Of a stretch of 64,000 nt of DNA, positions 11,667 to 23,136 are shown in pieces; the stretch's first letter is position 1, and each line of letters begins with the position of its first letter. The stretch spans positions 8,680,001 through 8,744,000 of the forward strand of contig OW121857.1 of NCBI GenBank assembly GCA_933228895.1. Direction: 5' to 3'. The notes below the pieces were generated by a model, which did not search any database, was not told the origin of the DNA, and saw only the letters and a program-made list of their open reading frames with translations. A program made the position numbers and the translations under genes. This DNA is from Platycnemis pennipes. Lineage: Eukaryota; Arthropoda; Insecta; Odonata; Platycnemididae.

Positions 11667-11718
11667 TTTATCACAATAGCTATCACAATAAACACCTTCG
11701 TGATGAGGCTCTGAGTAA

Positions 11719-12284
11719 GGCCGGGATCACGATGAACGTTTTCTGACGTGACGGAAACGGACGGGGGCGGTGAACGGCAACGTAGCGGCTCAATTGTTGG
11801 TGGTGTATCACGATCGACGGTAGATAGAAAACACTGCCGTTTTCCAATATGGCGGTGAGGCGAACAGTCACCTCTTGGATTCCAATTGGTGTAAACCCGT
11901 AAGTTGTTACCATTTTCCAAAACTTTTCAAGCGTGAGTGAAGTGTAAACATAGCAGGTTGTGCTGTGAAAAATTCATCGAAAAAGGACGATTTTCAGCGG
12001 TCGAAAAAATTTTTGAAAAGTGTCACCCTCATCAGAACATTAACCATCCTCCCCCCCCCCCCCCCCCCCCCCCCCCCCAACTTGATTTTCAAGTCACTCG
12101 TGATTGGTTGACGGAAACCAACGTGACGGGAAAGCTAGACCTTGACAAGCTTTCCTATATGTACGTCGGCGGCACGTCAACGTCCGTCCATCGTGCTTAG
12201 CTTATTGAGTTCCCATTCTCCTAACTTCAACAACGCCACCGCCCGTTTCCGTCACGTCAGAAAAAGTTCATCGTAATCCCGGCC
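11719..12284 (-). mobile_element. 566-bp MITE with 50-bp TIRs and TAA duplication
   Basis: The left end GGCCGGGATCACGATGAACG and the right end, inverted GGCCGGGATTACGATGAACT, extend as imperfect inverted repeats for about 50 bp (both continue with TTTTCTGACGTGACGG). TAA flanks both sides (11716-11718, 12285-12287). A 3-bp TAA duplication and G-starting termini fit Tourist/PIF-Harbinger-type MITEs. There is no transposase. The open frames on the minus strand (11648-11920) are frames through the repeat. A related truncated copy lies inverted at 9850-10213. Confidence 0.85.
12051..12078 (+). repeat. 28-nt poly-C run
   Basis: An uninterrupted run of about 28 C inside the MITE. The other MITE copy has only a few G (GGGGG) at the same place, so the run expanded in this copy or in the assembly. 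Confidence 0.9.
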
Positions 12285-12287
12285 TAA

Positions 12288-13310
12288 GCAAGGAGTGAGC
12301 TACGCTACGAGTGAGCCGACAACCATCAGTGAAGCCAGCACAGCGGCCACCTTCATCCCCGCTGAGTAGTACGCACGAAATCCAGCAAGGTAGCACTCAA
12401 GGAAAAACGCACCGTGTGAACTGGGAATTAGTCACTGATGCAACTCGTTTTGTGAATAGGATCAACAAATACCTACCTTTACATACCTAAATACCTACAC
12501 CTACTGCATCATTCATATCACATCATTCGGCATGACGAAAAGGGCTGCAGGATGTCCATGAGAATAAAAAGACACCACAAATTGCCGGATTTAGGTCAAC
12601 ACCAAACTCATATCCTGAATCGTGGGTCGGTATCAAGGCACAAACCAGCACAAACGCACTCAATAATGGGGAATATGCATGACATTTGTTTCTCCAAGAT
12701 TAATGATGTACTTGATGCGACATTTTCTCACCAATTTAAATATTTAAGCCAAATTTTTCTACACCCACCACAAATATTATTAAATTACATTAAAATGTTC
12801 CCGAAAATCGACGGAAGTCACGTGATCTGAAACGCCTTCTGACGTCACTGCACGGTATAGGTTCCATATTTCTACAGAGATAGGCATTTATTTTTAAAAT
12901 AAAACGAAGTGAAAATATTGTTTTGAGGTTTTTAGCTGTTTCTCGAAAGAAACGATGACTGAAAAAATACTTAAAAAAGCACATTCCGACAATTTCCTTT
13001 GTTTGACTCCCTCATTGCGGCCTTCTTCTTAAAAATGCCAGTGATTTCATAGACGTAGTAGAAATTCTTGGGCACTAAACAGGCATTATATAATTAATGG
13101 ACAATTTGCTCTTTACCATCCATACTACGTAAATAAAAAATCGAAATACTATCGTTTATTGCAATAAACAAATGAGATAAATACATACGTTATCGCCAAG
13201 TATTCATTCAACAACTTACCTCCACGCATAAACAGATAAACAACGCCCATAGTGATACCGTGCTGAGATGTCATGCGATGACGTTTTTAAGCTGCCGAAA
13301 AGCTACAATT
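12288..13310. other. Unassigned DNA
   Basis: No recognisable gene or repeat. A 92-codon frame at 12552-12830 and a 64-codon minus frame at 12790-12984 have no known similarity. Confidence 0.35.
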
Positions 13311-13427
13311 TTGAAAGAGTAATATCTTTGTGACGCAACTTAATTCTTCAGCAAAATTTTCGCCAAGCACATATTAGCTAATAAACTTCACATTCAAAGA
13401 GTTATAAAAAATAGTGCATGTTCCCCA
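13311..13427 (+). repeat. 117-bp dispersed repeat, copy of 18127-18236
   Basis: AAAGAGTAATATCTTTGTGA and the following text through AAAGAGTTATAAAAAATAGTG match 18127-18236 with scattered differences. The second copy ends about 85 bp upstream of the kinase start codon. The family is unknown. Confidence 0.75.
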
Positions 13428-14078
13428 TTGTATAATAGTGATCCAGGAGAGTTGCCCTTTCCCAAAGTAAAGGGTATCAATAAAAGGGGATCTTGCAACA
13501 CCGCACCAGGATGCATCCAAAACTCACGTTCCCTTCACGAGCACATCATCGCAAACCACAAGAGTGTAAATAGAAAAAAAGAACCACTTTCTCCGAAACT
13601 CATCGCGGTCTTTTCCTCGCAGCGCGAATTTGCAGCAAGAGAGCCAGCAGAAGCAAGTTATCAAGTCTCCCGTAAAGGTTCCGGCTATACCGCAACACCA
13701 GGATGCGGTAAATCATGAGAGCAATGATTCGCCGAACGAGACACATTCAGGCGACGATCATACGACGCACGAGAGCCGCCATGGCCGAAAATATAGGTAA
13801 ACAGCATGCAACATCCAATAAGTCTAAGATAAAGCATTGGAAACTCACTGTGCAGCACAAAACACAACTGACTTCTTTCATTAAAATTTGGTAAAGAAAT
13901 GTTTTTGGATACTCGATGAAAGAGTAAGGGTTGGTATATCTGATGTCCATTCACTGATTCTGTCAGGTACTCTCATCGGACGAAACTCGGGAATTGCTGA
14001 TGAGAGTGAGCTGTGATACAGAAATAACCTCTCCTTCACTCTCTTCACTGACTTCCTTTGCCCCTCTTTGACCTAGAG
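13428..14078. other. Unassigned DNA with weak open frames
   Basis: A 96-codon frame (13428-13718, +) and an 89-codon frame (13685-13954, -) overlap partly. Neither matches a family I know and neither has a convincing start or splice context. No RNA gene or repeat seen. Confidence 0.35.
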
Positions 14079-14082
14079 TTAA

Positions 14083-14710
14083 GCGGCGTTTACACGTAGC
14101 AGTTGACTGCTATGACAGTGGCGAGATGCGCGATGTATCTATATCGCTACAGCTATGATGTGTCTGCGTTAACATCTACATCTACATAATACCCTGCAAG
14201 CCACCATAAAAGTGTGTGGCAGGGGGTGAACTCTCACCAAACATGCACTACATATCATGCATAAAAAAGGATTAGTACATCTATGCAGCTTAAAGCCCCT
14301 ATTTAGGCGTTGCCACAACAAATAAAAAGCGTTTTATTTCAATAGTGAATTTCGCTTAAATTTTCATTAAATTCATCAAGCAATAAATTCCACCGACGAT
14401 TATATTTTGTTCCCATTCTTTAAAGTGTAGAATCTCCCCTTTTGGGGAGAGAGATCTTTGTTATTATATCCAAATTCCGTCGTGTATTGCTTTACGTTGG
14501 CGATTGTTGGGATTGTGTTGGATACATTTCCTCTGGAAAGTAGACGTGCTTCAACTTTGCTAATAGCTCGAACTAGGATCGATAGTGTTCGACATGTGTC
14601 CAGTATCGACCTGAACTCGCATCGCAGTTGCTGTTTACACATGCGAGTGTGGCTTAATAGTTGTTAGCAGTTGACTGTAATAGCAGTCAACTGCTACGTG
14701 TAAACGCAGC
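14083..14710 (-). mobile_element. TTAA-flanked MITE (GTAGCAGTTGACTGC family), LINE-interrupted
   Basis: Left end after TTAA: GCGGCGTTTACACGTAGCAG; right end inverted: GCTGCGTTTACACGTAGCAG, both followed by TTGACTGCTA. Internal sequence is the inverse of 46210-46731. A 105-bp LINE tail (14174-14278) interrupts it; without that it is about 523 bp, matching the 522-bp second copy. TTAA duplications suggest piggyBac- or Kolobok-type mobilisation. The right-hand TTAA reads TTTA because the hAT-type MITE starts there. Confidence 0.82.
14174..14278 (-). mobile_element. LINE subfamily A tail inside the TTAA MITE
   Basis: ATCTACATCTACATAATACC, CTGCAAGCCACC and GTGTGTGGCAGGGGGTGAAC are the inverted A-type 3' end. 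It is only about 105 bp long, an extreme 5' truncation. The host MITE sequence GCGTTAAC...ATGCAGCTT, intact in the 46-kb copy, is split by it. Confidence 0.85.
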
Positions 14711-14712
14711 TT

Positions 14713-15510
14713 TAGGGCTGTGCGATATCTCGATATATTTTCGACGATACTCGATATGCACTTGATATCGGGAGTCGATATTTCGAAACGCAATATCACG
14801 ATATCCCGATAAGTCGATATCCCGATATGACGATATCCCGATATGTCGATATCCCGATATGTCGATATCCCGATATGACGATATCCCGATATGTCGATGT
14901 CCCGATATGACGATATCCCGATATGACGATATTCCGATATTTCGAATTCCCGATATGACGATATCGTGATCCCGGTGTTTTTTTCTGTCACCCTCGATAA
15001 TGTCCCTATTTTAGCGCAATTTCTCGGTAATGGTTGATCGGATTGAAGTGCTATAAACGGTCTCTTCCTTATAAAATGTTACACTTCCTCAATCGCTAAT
15101 TATATATTTTAAATTGTCTAATTTGTTATTGTTATTAACTATAACTTTTTTATCATAAAATTTGGATGCAGGGAATGGAATGGCCATGGTGCGATTTCAT
15201 CACTGAAAACTCGAATTCAACAAGAAAAGTTCAAATTTGGCTATAACATTATTGTTTTTAAACCTTAAAATTTAAAGGAAAAATGGTTATATTTCAGCTC
15301 ATATGGACCGTATCAAAATATTGAAATGAACCTCTATTATCCAAAATTATATGCTCTTATGCCTTAAGTTATTATTTTATAAGTCGATATCCCGATATGT
15401 CCATATCACGATACTTCCTATTTATATCGCGAAACCGATATATCGCCGAATCCGCGATATCAGAATGATATCGTCGTGCGATATTCAAAACAGCATATCG
15501 CACAGCCCTA
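14713..15510 (-). mobile_element. hAT-type MITE with ATATCG arrays
   Basis: Ends are TAGGGCTGTGCGATAT and ATATCGCACAGCCCTA. Both subterminal regions consist of a degenerate 16-bp repeat, CGATATCCCGATATGA-like, about nine units at 14803-14945 and a few at 15383-15480. The 350-bp AT-rich middle is shared with 47374-48477. The second copy has an 8-bp target duplication, the hAT hallmark; here none is visible, because the left end abuts the TTAA MITE directly. The 118-codon minus frame at 14635-14991 is a translation of the repeat, not a protein gene. Confidence 0.8.
14800..14950. repeat. 16-bp tandem repeat CGATATCCCGATATGW
   Basis: About nine head-to-tail units with the variants CGATATCCCGATATGA and CGATATCCCGATATGT. 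Each unit is itself nearly palindromic around GATATC. The array is part of the hAT-type MITE. Confidence 0.85.
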
Positions 15511-16417
15511 AATAATGGTCTCTTTGTCTTTCCCGTTTTACCATTAAAAGTGCTCAGCACAGCGTCTTCTAGGGCATGCCGCCTTGTTCTTAGGGTGCAT
15601 TCAATATCTCTCAGTGAGTGTAGGAACTATGTTGACTGATTCCTTGCGACCTGTCACTCTTCCTTCCGTGTTTTGAAAACATCGATTCCACTCATTGAAC
15701 GAAAACGGAAACTGCCCTGGAACGATATAAATTATTCTTGAAATTTTCGCTGCGGTGATCATTCAATGGAACCCATTTTTCCATGATTTTCGAGGACATT
15801 GGGAACTATCTTCCTATTTGTTGCTTGCAAAATGAATAACTTTGCCAATTAACTCTAATCTGTCCCTCGTTAATTATGGTTGTAGTCTTGGATTTTTAGG
15901 AACTTCAACAGCTTGGGTTAAATCGCATCGTAAATATCTCAATCCAGAAATGAATATTTTCAGCTTTGGACGGGGTTCGAACCGAGCGATGCGAGTGAAT
16001 GCTTTTTAGTCGTTCCCGAAAATTTGAAAACTTTCCGGATGAACCCGGGGTAGTTTTCGTCAGTCGCCAGTCACACCAACGACTAATTTGTGCGACACGG
16101 TTAGTTCACGTTTGTTGAGATGTGAAGTACATTCGTTTGCCTCCTTGACCAGTCCCTCGGAATTAACAAAAGAAATATGGAATGAACTCAATACTAATGT
16201 AATCTGATGAAAATGCCTCCAAAGGTAATAAACGCATGTGATTACTAGTAAACACTATGACAAACAATAACCAGAACTTAAATACGCAAAAGGAGAGGGT
16301 GGAAATCATGTCTATTGATATTCTCTCATTGAAATAAATTGCATATCTATTCTATAAGGCTCTATTTCCATTAAATTGAATTGAATAAGACGATACTTTG
16401 TGAAAAATTGACATTGT
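15511..16417. other. Unassigned AT-rich DNA
   Basis: No gene, RNA gene or window-internal repeat recognised. Confidence 0.35.
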
Positions 16418-17335
16418 GTAAGAGAAAAATAACTTTGTATTTTTTTCACACTTTTTATTTGAGACACCCTACCGGTTTCCACACTACCGTGTCGAAAGGT
16501 GCAGCGCTGGATTTCTTAGAAAATTTTGAGATTTTATCTGCTTCCAATGTTTTGGGACCAAAATTATTAAATGAAATTATGCCCTTCAATCCATCCCCAT
16601 TGTACCATGTTCCCGCCCCACCTTTAAGAAGCATTTCCCCGTCATCCTGACCTTCAAACACATACCATCTACATCTACATGATACTCTGCAAGACACCGC
16701 GAGGGTGTGTGGCAGGGGGTGAAGTTCACCAAGGATGCACTGCCGACATGCAAACAAGCAACTATAGGGTCCCATGCAACTATATTGTTAGTATCTATAG
16801 AATTTAAGGGGTTTATACATGCATCATGCACTACAGACTACTCTGAAATATTTCCCCTACCTATCCCTTTGCTATGCTGCCTATTCTGTTCTCTTATAGT
16901 ACGGGGGGAAAATGCCATTTTGAATATATCAGTACAACAATCTCTCTCTCTAATCTTATTTATCTGGTCGAATCTAGCATAATACGCTGGTTTTTTTAAT
17001 ATGTGCCTAACATCTTCAGTAAAGATATCCGATAGAAATATCTCCAATAGATTTAATCTGTACTTTAACCTACGCTCTGATAATGACTCCCACTCTAATT
17101 CTTTTATTAATTCTGAAACGCTACTCAATAAACGATACTCAACAAACGATACTCAATAAACGATACCATCTAACCTTCCCACTCCTGCAGTTATCCCTCT
17201 TGGAGTATATACATATAAAAGGGCTTGCCACCGTGCACATATCAGAACCCTTGACAATGACACGAGAGTGTCGAAACCGGTAGGGTGTCTCATATTAAAA
17301 GTGTGAAAAAATACAAAGTTAAGTTTCTCTTACTC
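16418..17335. mobile_element. Inverted pair of 80-bp GAAACCGGTAGGGTG repeats, LINE between
   Basis: The left arm (16418-16494) and right arm (17258-17335) are inverted copies sharing TAACTTTGTATTTTTTTCAC, GAGACACCCTACCGGTTTC and ACAC..CGTGTC. The GTGTCGAAACCGGTAGGGTG word resembles the tails of Penelope-like and related retroelements in arthropods. The interval between them includes a LINE-B fragment, so the pair may be one TIR element with a nested LINE or two opposed tails. The 89-codon frame at 16381-16650 crosses the arm and is not a gene. Confidence 0.6.
16666..17130 (-). pseudogene. LINE subfamily B reverse transcriptase C-terminus and tail
   Basis: The inverted GATGTA tail and B-type 3' UTR (16666-16840) are followed by a 96-codon minus frame (17128 to 16838). 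That frame has the family's C-terminal features: SVSELIKELEWESLSERRLK, KYRLNLLEIF, and KMAFSPRTIREQNRQHSKG. This is the end of a jockey/CR1-like non-LTR polyprotein. The catalytic RT motifs are missing because the copy is 5'-truncated. Confidence 0.85.
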
Positions 17336-17507
17336 TATTACCATTATCATAAGCATTTCATTAACTACGGTGGTTCTGTGGGCAGTCCATGCCGCCCACT
17401 ATGTAAAAAGGTCTGATTTTAAGGTACAAACGCAATCTGAATTTCAGATGAAACATTTTTAAGACAGTGTAAGTTGAATTTCAGCACTAATATGTTGTCT
17501 AAAAATA

Positions 17508-18030
17508 AGGCAGGTAAAGGACTTCAAATCAGATCAGGTGAGACTTATTTTAAGATAAGCCCATGCTGAATTTAGCACAGCCCTGGGGGGTTGTGTTTGA
17601 AACCTTCGGAATTATCTCGAATGGGTAACCATGGAGTCACGTGGTATAAACACGAATGGTTTGAAAATTTTATTTCTCTGAATCGTTCGTTACATTATCA
17701 AAAATTGTTTTCACCTGAGTTTTTCTCATCTCTCTCAACGATAGATCCCACAAATGAGATGAAACACAATTGTAAACAATGAATGAGGTTCTAATCAGGG
17801 GTTTTAACACATCAAAATTGCGAGACATTCTTGTTTATACCACGTGACTCCTTGGTTACCTATTCTAAATAATCTCGACTGTTTCAAACACAACCCCCCT
17901 GGTCTGGTAATAATGCGGGTTGCTACTGAAATTAAAGCCTACTTTGATGTCTTATTTTAAGGCAGGTGCAGGACTGAAAATCAGACCCGGTGGGACTTAT
18001 TTTAAGACAGGCCCATGCTGAATTTAAGAC
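17508..18030 (+). repeat. 75-bp direct duplication flanking a MITE
   Basis: GGCAGGTAAAGGACTTCAAA at 17509 and GGCAGGTGCAGGACTGAAAA at 17962 begin two similar stretches. Both continue with TCAGAYC, GACTTATTTTAAGA and GCCCATGCTGAATTTA. They lie on either side of the 315-bp MITE at 17585-17899, too long and too diverged to be its target duplication. Each unit also has inverted echoes (CTGAAATTAAAG, AATTTCAGCATGGG). Confidence 0.65.
17585..17899. mobile_element. 315-bp MITE with 72-bp TIRs
   Basis: The ends GGGGGGTTGTGTTTGAAAC and its complement are arms of roughly 72 bp that share GGTAACCATGGAGTCACGTG/CACGTGACTCCTTGGTTACC and GTATAAACA. CCTGG is present on both sides (17582-17586, 17898-17902) and is a possible target duplication, although it overlaps the G run. 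A fragment of the same family lies at 35885-35975. The 63-codon frame at 17591-17782 is a frame through the element. Confidence 0.78.
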
Positions 18031-18074
18031 CAGGGCTGTCTTAATTTCAGCATGGGTAAAAAATGATATGTCCT

Positions 18075-18122
18075 TAAATTTTCACAAAAATGACATCTAC
18101 TTCATAATTCGGTGGAGCCACC
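18075..18122 (-). mobile_element. Solo end of the TTAA GGAGG-type element
   Basis: Read on the minus strand, TTAA is followed by GGTGGCTCCACCGAATTATG and AAGTAGATGTCATTTTTGTG, the left end of the element at 35985. No matching second end was found upstream, so this is a terminal fragment. Confidence 0.7.
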
Positions 18123-18126
18123 TTAA

Positions 18127-20035
<1,909 letters not shown>

Positions 20036-20606
20036 GTGGATGATATATTTCTCGATTTCAAAAAAGCTTTTGACAAGGTGTCTCACAGCAAACTAATCTT
20101 GAAATTAAAATCTTATGGGTTAGACAGTAACATTATATCATGGATAAATAATTTTCTGCATGATCGGGTGCAAAGGGTTGTTTTGGACGGTGTTACCTCA
20201 CCGGCAATTAAAGTCACTTCGGGTGTCCCACAAGGTAGTGAGACAGGTCCACTCCTGTTCCTTTTGTAAGTAAATGATATCAATAAGGTGGTAAAAAGTA
20301 AGCTTCGTCTATTTACCGATGACGCAGTAGTGTACAAGGAAATTCTATGCTCGAAAGATAAAGAATATTTAAATGATGACCTTTAATAAATTGAAAATTG
20401 GTGTGGTACATGGCAGTTAGGAATTAAACTTTTAAAAAAGTCTTGTAATGAATTTATGGAAAAGCAATAGCTATCCTCCTAGCACTTACAAAATAAGTAA
20501 TAATGAATTAACAAACTTGGAATCCATTAAATATCTTGGAATAAGACTGACACATGATCTTTCCTGGGGATATATTTACCGTTATTCATATCCCTAATTG
20601 TACGAG
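20036..20606 (+). pseudogene. LINE subfamily A reverse transcriptase fragment, 3' end inverted
   Basis: The frame from 20037 carries RT motif A (DIFLDFKKAFDKVSHSKLIL), motif B (SGVPQGSETGPLLFLL) and motif C altered to FTDD (LRLFTDDAVVY), then the KYLGIRLTHDLSWG region. Stops interrupt it (after GPLLFLL and after NDDL). At about 20570 the match breaks off. The next 37 bp are the near-3' end of the same LINE in inverted orientation (ATATTTACCGTTATTCATAT, then CCCTAATTGTACGAGG). It is a dead, rearranged jockey/CR1-like copy. The upstream codons of the long frame (19847-20035) show no RT similarity. Confidence 0.85.
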
Positions 20607-20932
20607 GATATGATGATGGAACATGATCTCGGATGGAGGATGGAGGAACATGATCTCACTATTCGACTCTCCTGATGGTCCATAGCTTGAATCAAAAAAT
20701 GTTTAGCTTTCCTACAGTTTAGGATTGGTTTTGATGTATCCCAATCATATCCCAATGCTTTGAATTTTCCGAGTGACTCATCCCGATCACCGTGATATCG
20801 ATGGTGTTTCACTGATGAAAGGAGTAGTATTGGATGGCCTCATGGTATCCATTAACACACCAACACCTCGCCGAAGTTAAGCAACGTTGGGCCCGGACGG
20901 AGGTTGGAAGGGTGACCCTCCTCTATACCTCT

Positions 20933-20978
20933 ACCAGGGTCAAGGAGAGTAGAGAACTCTACTCTCCTTGACCCTGGT
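20933..20978. repeat. 46-nt hairpin with perfect 22-bp arms
   Basis: Arms ACCAGGGTCAAGGAGAGTAG-AG and their exact complement are separated by only AA. The other SINE copy has CTACCTTGGTGCTCTTG here and no hairpin, so the structure was gained in this copy. Confidence 0.92.
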
Positions 20979-21012
20979 CCTTTTCCCTGTCTGCAAATGG
21001 CGGACACATTAG

Positions 21013-21746
21013 GGAGGTTGATCCGAAAAGTGAAAGTAATGTCATTTTTTTATATTTTCAGCACTTATAGAACTAAAGTTCCTCTATCTAATAAAGTAAA
21101 GATAATTATACAAACGCATACTCCTTTTTGCACAAATTGCATTTGAAATTACATACGATAAACAGGCGAGAATGGCCATCACATGGGAATATAAAGTTTA
21201 AAAATACCAAAGTGACATGCCATTTTTGCCAAAAACTGATATTTTATGCGTGATTTCACAAGGAATGAAGTGACACGAAAAAAAAGGCATCAACCCACCG
21301 TATTTTTCGCTAAATCCACCAATTTCTGCGCTTATAGCAGACGAAATACGTTAGTTGCCTTCAAGTGGCGCTGCGGTCGCTGTAGCCAAAATGGTTGACG
21401 TATGAATAATATCATTACTAAAGAGATATTAAAGAATATTTTCAAGGAATATTATAACATAATGTTTGATAGTAATATTCTGATGTTATACATTAGTAAA
21501 TTCTTTGAGTACAAGAATTTATTTCTGTAAAGTAAATGCTGAATTGACTCCATCGTCGAGCTGTTTAAAATTATTATAAAAAATAAATACTTCGACTTTT
21601 CATCGTATTTCTTGTGATACTTTTGACTTTAAATAGCATAGGTAATTTTCTATGTGAAGTAAGGATCTCGTAGCAGGCATATACTCGTACTTAAATTAAT
21701 AAGATTCCTTAGACAACTTGATTCAAGCAGTCGCGAGCCAACCTCC
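21013..21746 (+). mobile_element. 734-bp TTAA element inside the 5S SINE
   Basis: It begins GGAGGTTGATCC after TTAG and ends GAGCCAACCTCC before TTAA, so it has an 8-bp TIR GGAGGTTG and a TTAA target with one substitution. Comparison with the intact SINE at 58888-59104 shows the SINE is interrupted here. The internal text (TGACATGCCATTTTTGCC, AAAAACTGATATTTTATGCG) resembles 36187-36230 of the element at 35985, linking the two. No coding frame is present. Confidence 0.7.
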
Positions 21747-21835
21747 TTAAATGAGGGTTGGCACAATGAATCTAGAGAGGTGTTAAGTGCCAAAGGGGTC
21801 CCCAGAAGGCCCCCGCCCACCCTTCCAATTTACAT

Positions 21836-22440
21836 TTTTACAACACACCGACAACACTATGCAACCTTTCCTTCACCTTCGAACTAGTCAGCCCCCAAGC
21901 CTTTCATTCTTCAGCTCAGGATACTCTTCCTCACTCATCTAAAACGATCGTCCATTTTACCGTCGTCTCATCGCCTCCCCTCCGAAGTCGTGACGGCCAC
22001 AGCTCGACATCGAATCGAGATGCACGGCGGGTCGTGTAGACGCGGTCTCTGCACGCTGCAGTCCGCCTGCGACACCCGCGATTCCTTTCGGAGGCGAGGA
22101 GAAATAATGCACCACGGGAAAGAGAGAGAGAGAGGGAGGGGAATAGCCATTGGCGCGAAAACGCAAAATAAATTTGAAGAAAAAAGATAGAAAGGGTCTG
22201 CGGGTCTGACTTGAGTGGTGTTCGGGGTGGGGCGGCGCGACAAGGCTCTCTCTCTCCTGCTATCTCCGGCTCGCGATCTCGCGTGTCCACTTGGGTGAGG
22301 GGTTAGGGGAGGGTGGGAGGGGGTTGACCGCACCCTCGCCAAGGGGTGGAATGGTATTAAGTGACCGCGCGGTCTGACCAGCCTTCTTCCCTCCGCAAAA
22401 CACTCCTCCAAGCGACTCCGACATAAAATTGTTTATGGCT
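21836..22440. promoter_or_regulatory. CpG-rich, low-complexity stretch, possible promoter region
   Basis: Between about 21950 and 22400 CpG is frequent (CCGTCGTCTCATCGCC, GACGCGG, GGCGGCGCGAC, GATCTCGCG), unlike the AT-rich surroundings. Frames of 119 and 147 codons on the minus strand and 66 on the plus strand cover it, but all are arginine- and serine-rich and overlap each other. The stretch might be a promoter/5' UTR region of an unseen gene. I see no core promoter element that settles it. Confidence 0.3.
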
Positions 22441-23130
22441 CCTTCCCTAGATGTGGGGGGAGTCCTCCGCTAAAACACCCCCTTGCCATTTCAGGTGGGA
22501 GAGCATACATGGGTTTTTCATTTTGGGTGAAAAGGACACCTCCACAATAACATCAATCCCCTCGAATTCTAACGCGTTCCCTTTCGGTTACTGTCGGAAT
22601 AAAAATTATGGACACCCGAGTTTGCAACCTGATAGTTAATGAACGAATTTCGAATATGAACAATAGTTACATCAAATTTTGGCTTATTTATTTTTGCGTT
22701 AACTTATATAAGCAAAAAAAATATTTAACTATATCTACTATTTTTCATGGCACCAAGAATAAAAAAGGTACCGGTTTTTTGACGCCTTTCAACTAAGTTT
22801 CCAATTTGAAATTGCGTAACTGTAAACTTTTTCATTAGATCATAACCAAACTTCAACACAAGTTGGATACAACTGTTTTCCAATGTACCTCTAAGTTTCA
22901 GATTTTTATGTTTAACCAAAATAAAGTTATAAACCGATAACTAAATGCACTTTTATTCTTGACTGAAATGTCGCACGAAAGCGAGATTGGTCGAGTTGTG
23001 GAGCGTAAAAGATGAAATACTCACTGAAATCATTCTCTGTGTTATAGTAAAGACCAGTGTTTTCACATTGAGAGTTATTTGAAATGCGTTTTCGTGAACC
23101 CTAGCAGGCGGCCGAGCCGGCCGGCCGGTA
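22441..23130. other. Unassigned AT-rich DNA
   Basis: No gene or window-internal repeat recognised. Frames are all below 75 codons. Confidence 0.35.
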
Positions 23131-23136
23131 ATTAAT

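Larger units (their letters stand above)
20850..21832 (+). mobile_element. 5S-rRNA-derived SINE split by a TTAA element
   Basis: The head contains the 5S internal promoter: GAAGTTAAGCAACGTTGGGC (box A region, 20873) and GGAAGGGTGACC (box C region, 20907). The tail, TAAGTGCCAAAGGGG, AGAAGGCCCCCGCCCACCC and CCAATTTACAT, follows only after a 734-bp insert. The uninterrupted inverted copy at 58888-59104 shows the true order head, CTGTCTGCAA, TTAAATATG, tail. This is a SINE3-type element or a family with a 5S head; a functional 5S gene is excluded by the foreign 3' half. Confidence 0.8.

Noticed and set aside
14800..14950. Regular short repeats that could suggest a CRISPR array
   Set aside because: The repeats are contiguous 16-bp units without unique spacers, in a eukaryotic MITE, with no cas genes.
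14635..14991. 118-codon minus-strand frame with repeating SSYRDIDISGYRHIG peptide
   Set aside because: It is a translation of the 16-bp ATATCG tandem repeat inside the hAT-type MITE; the frame at 47977-48174 is the same artefact.
20850..20935. 5S rRNA gene
   Set aside because: Only the internal promoter portion matches 5S; the rest is SINE body shared with 58888-59104.
21931..22411. Minus-strand frames of 119 and 147 codons as a gene
   Set aside because: Arginine/serine-rich translations of CpG-rich low-complexity DNA, overlapping each other in different frames, without a recognisable domain.
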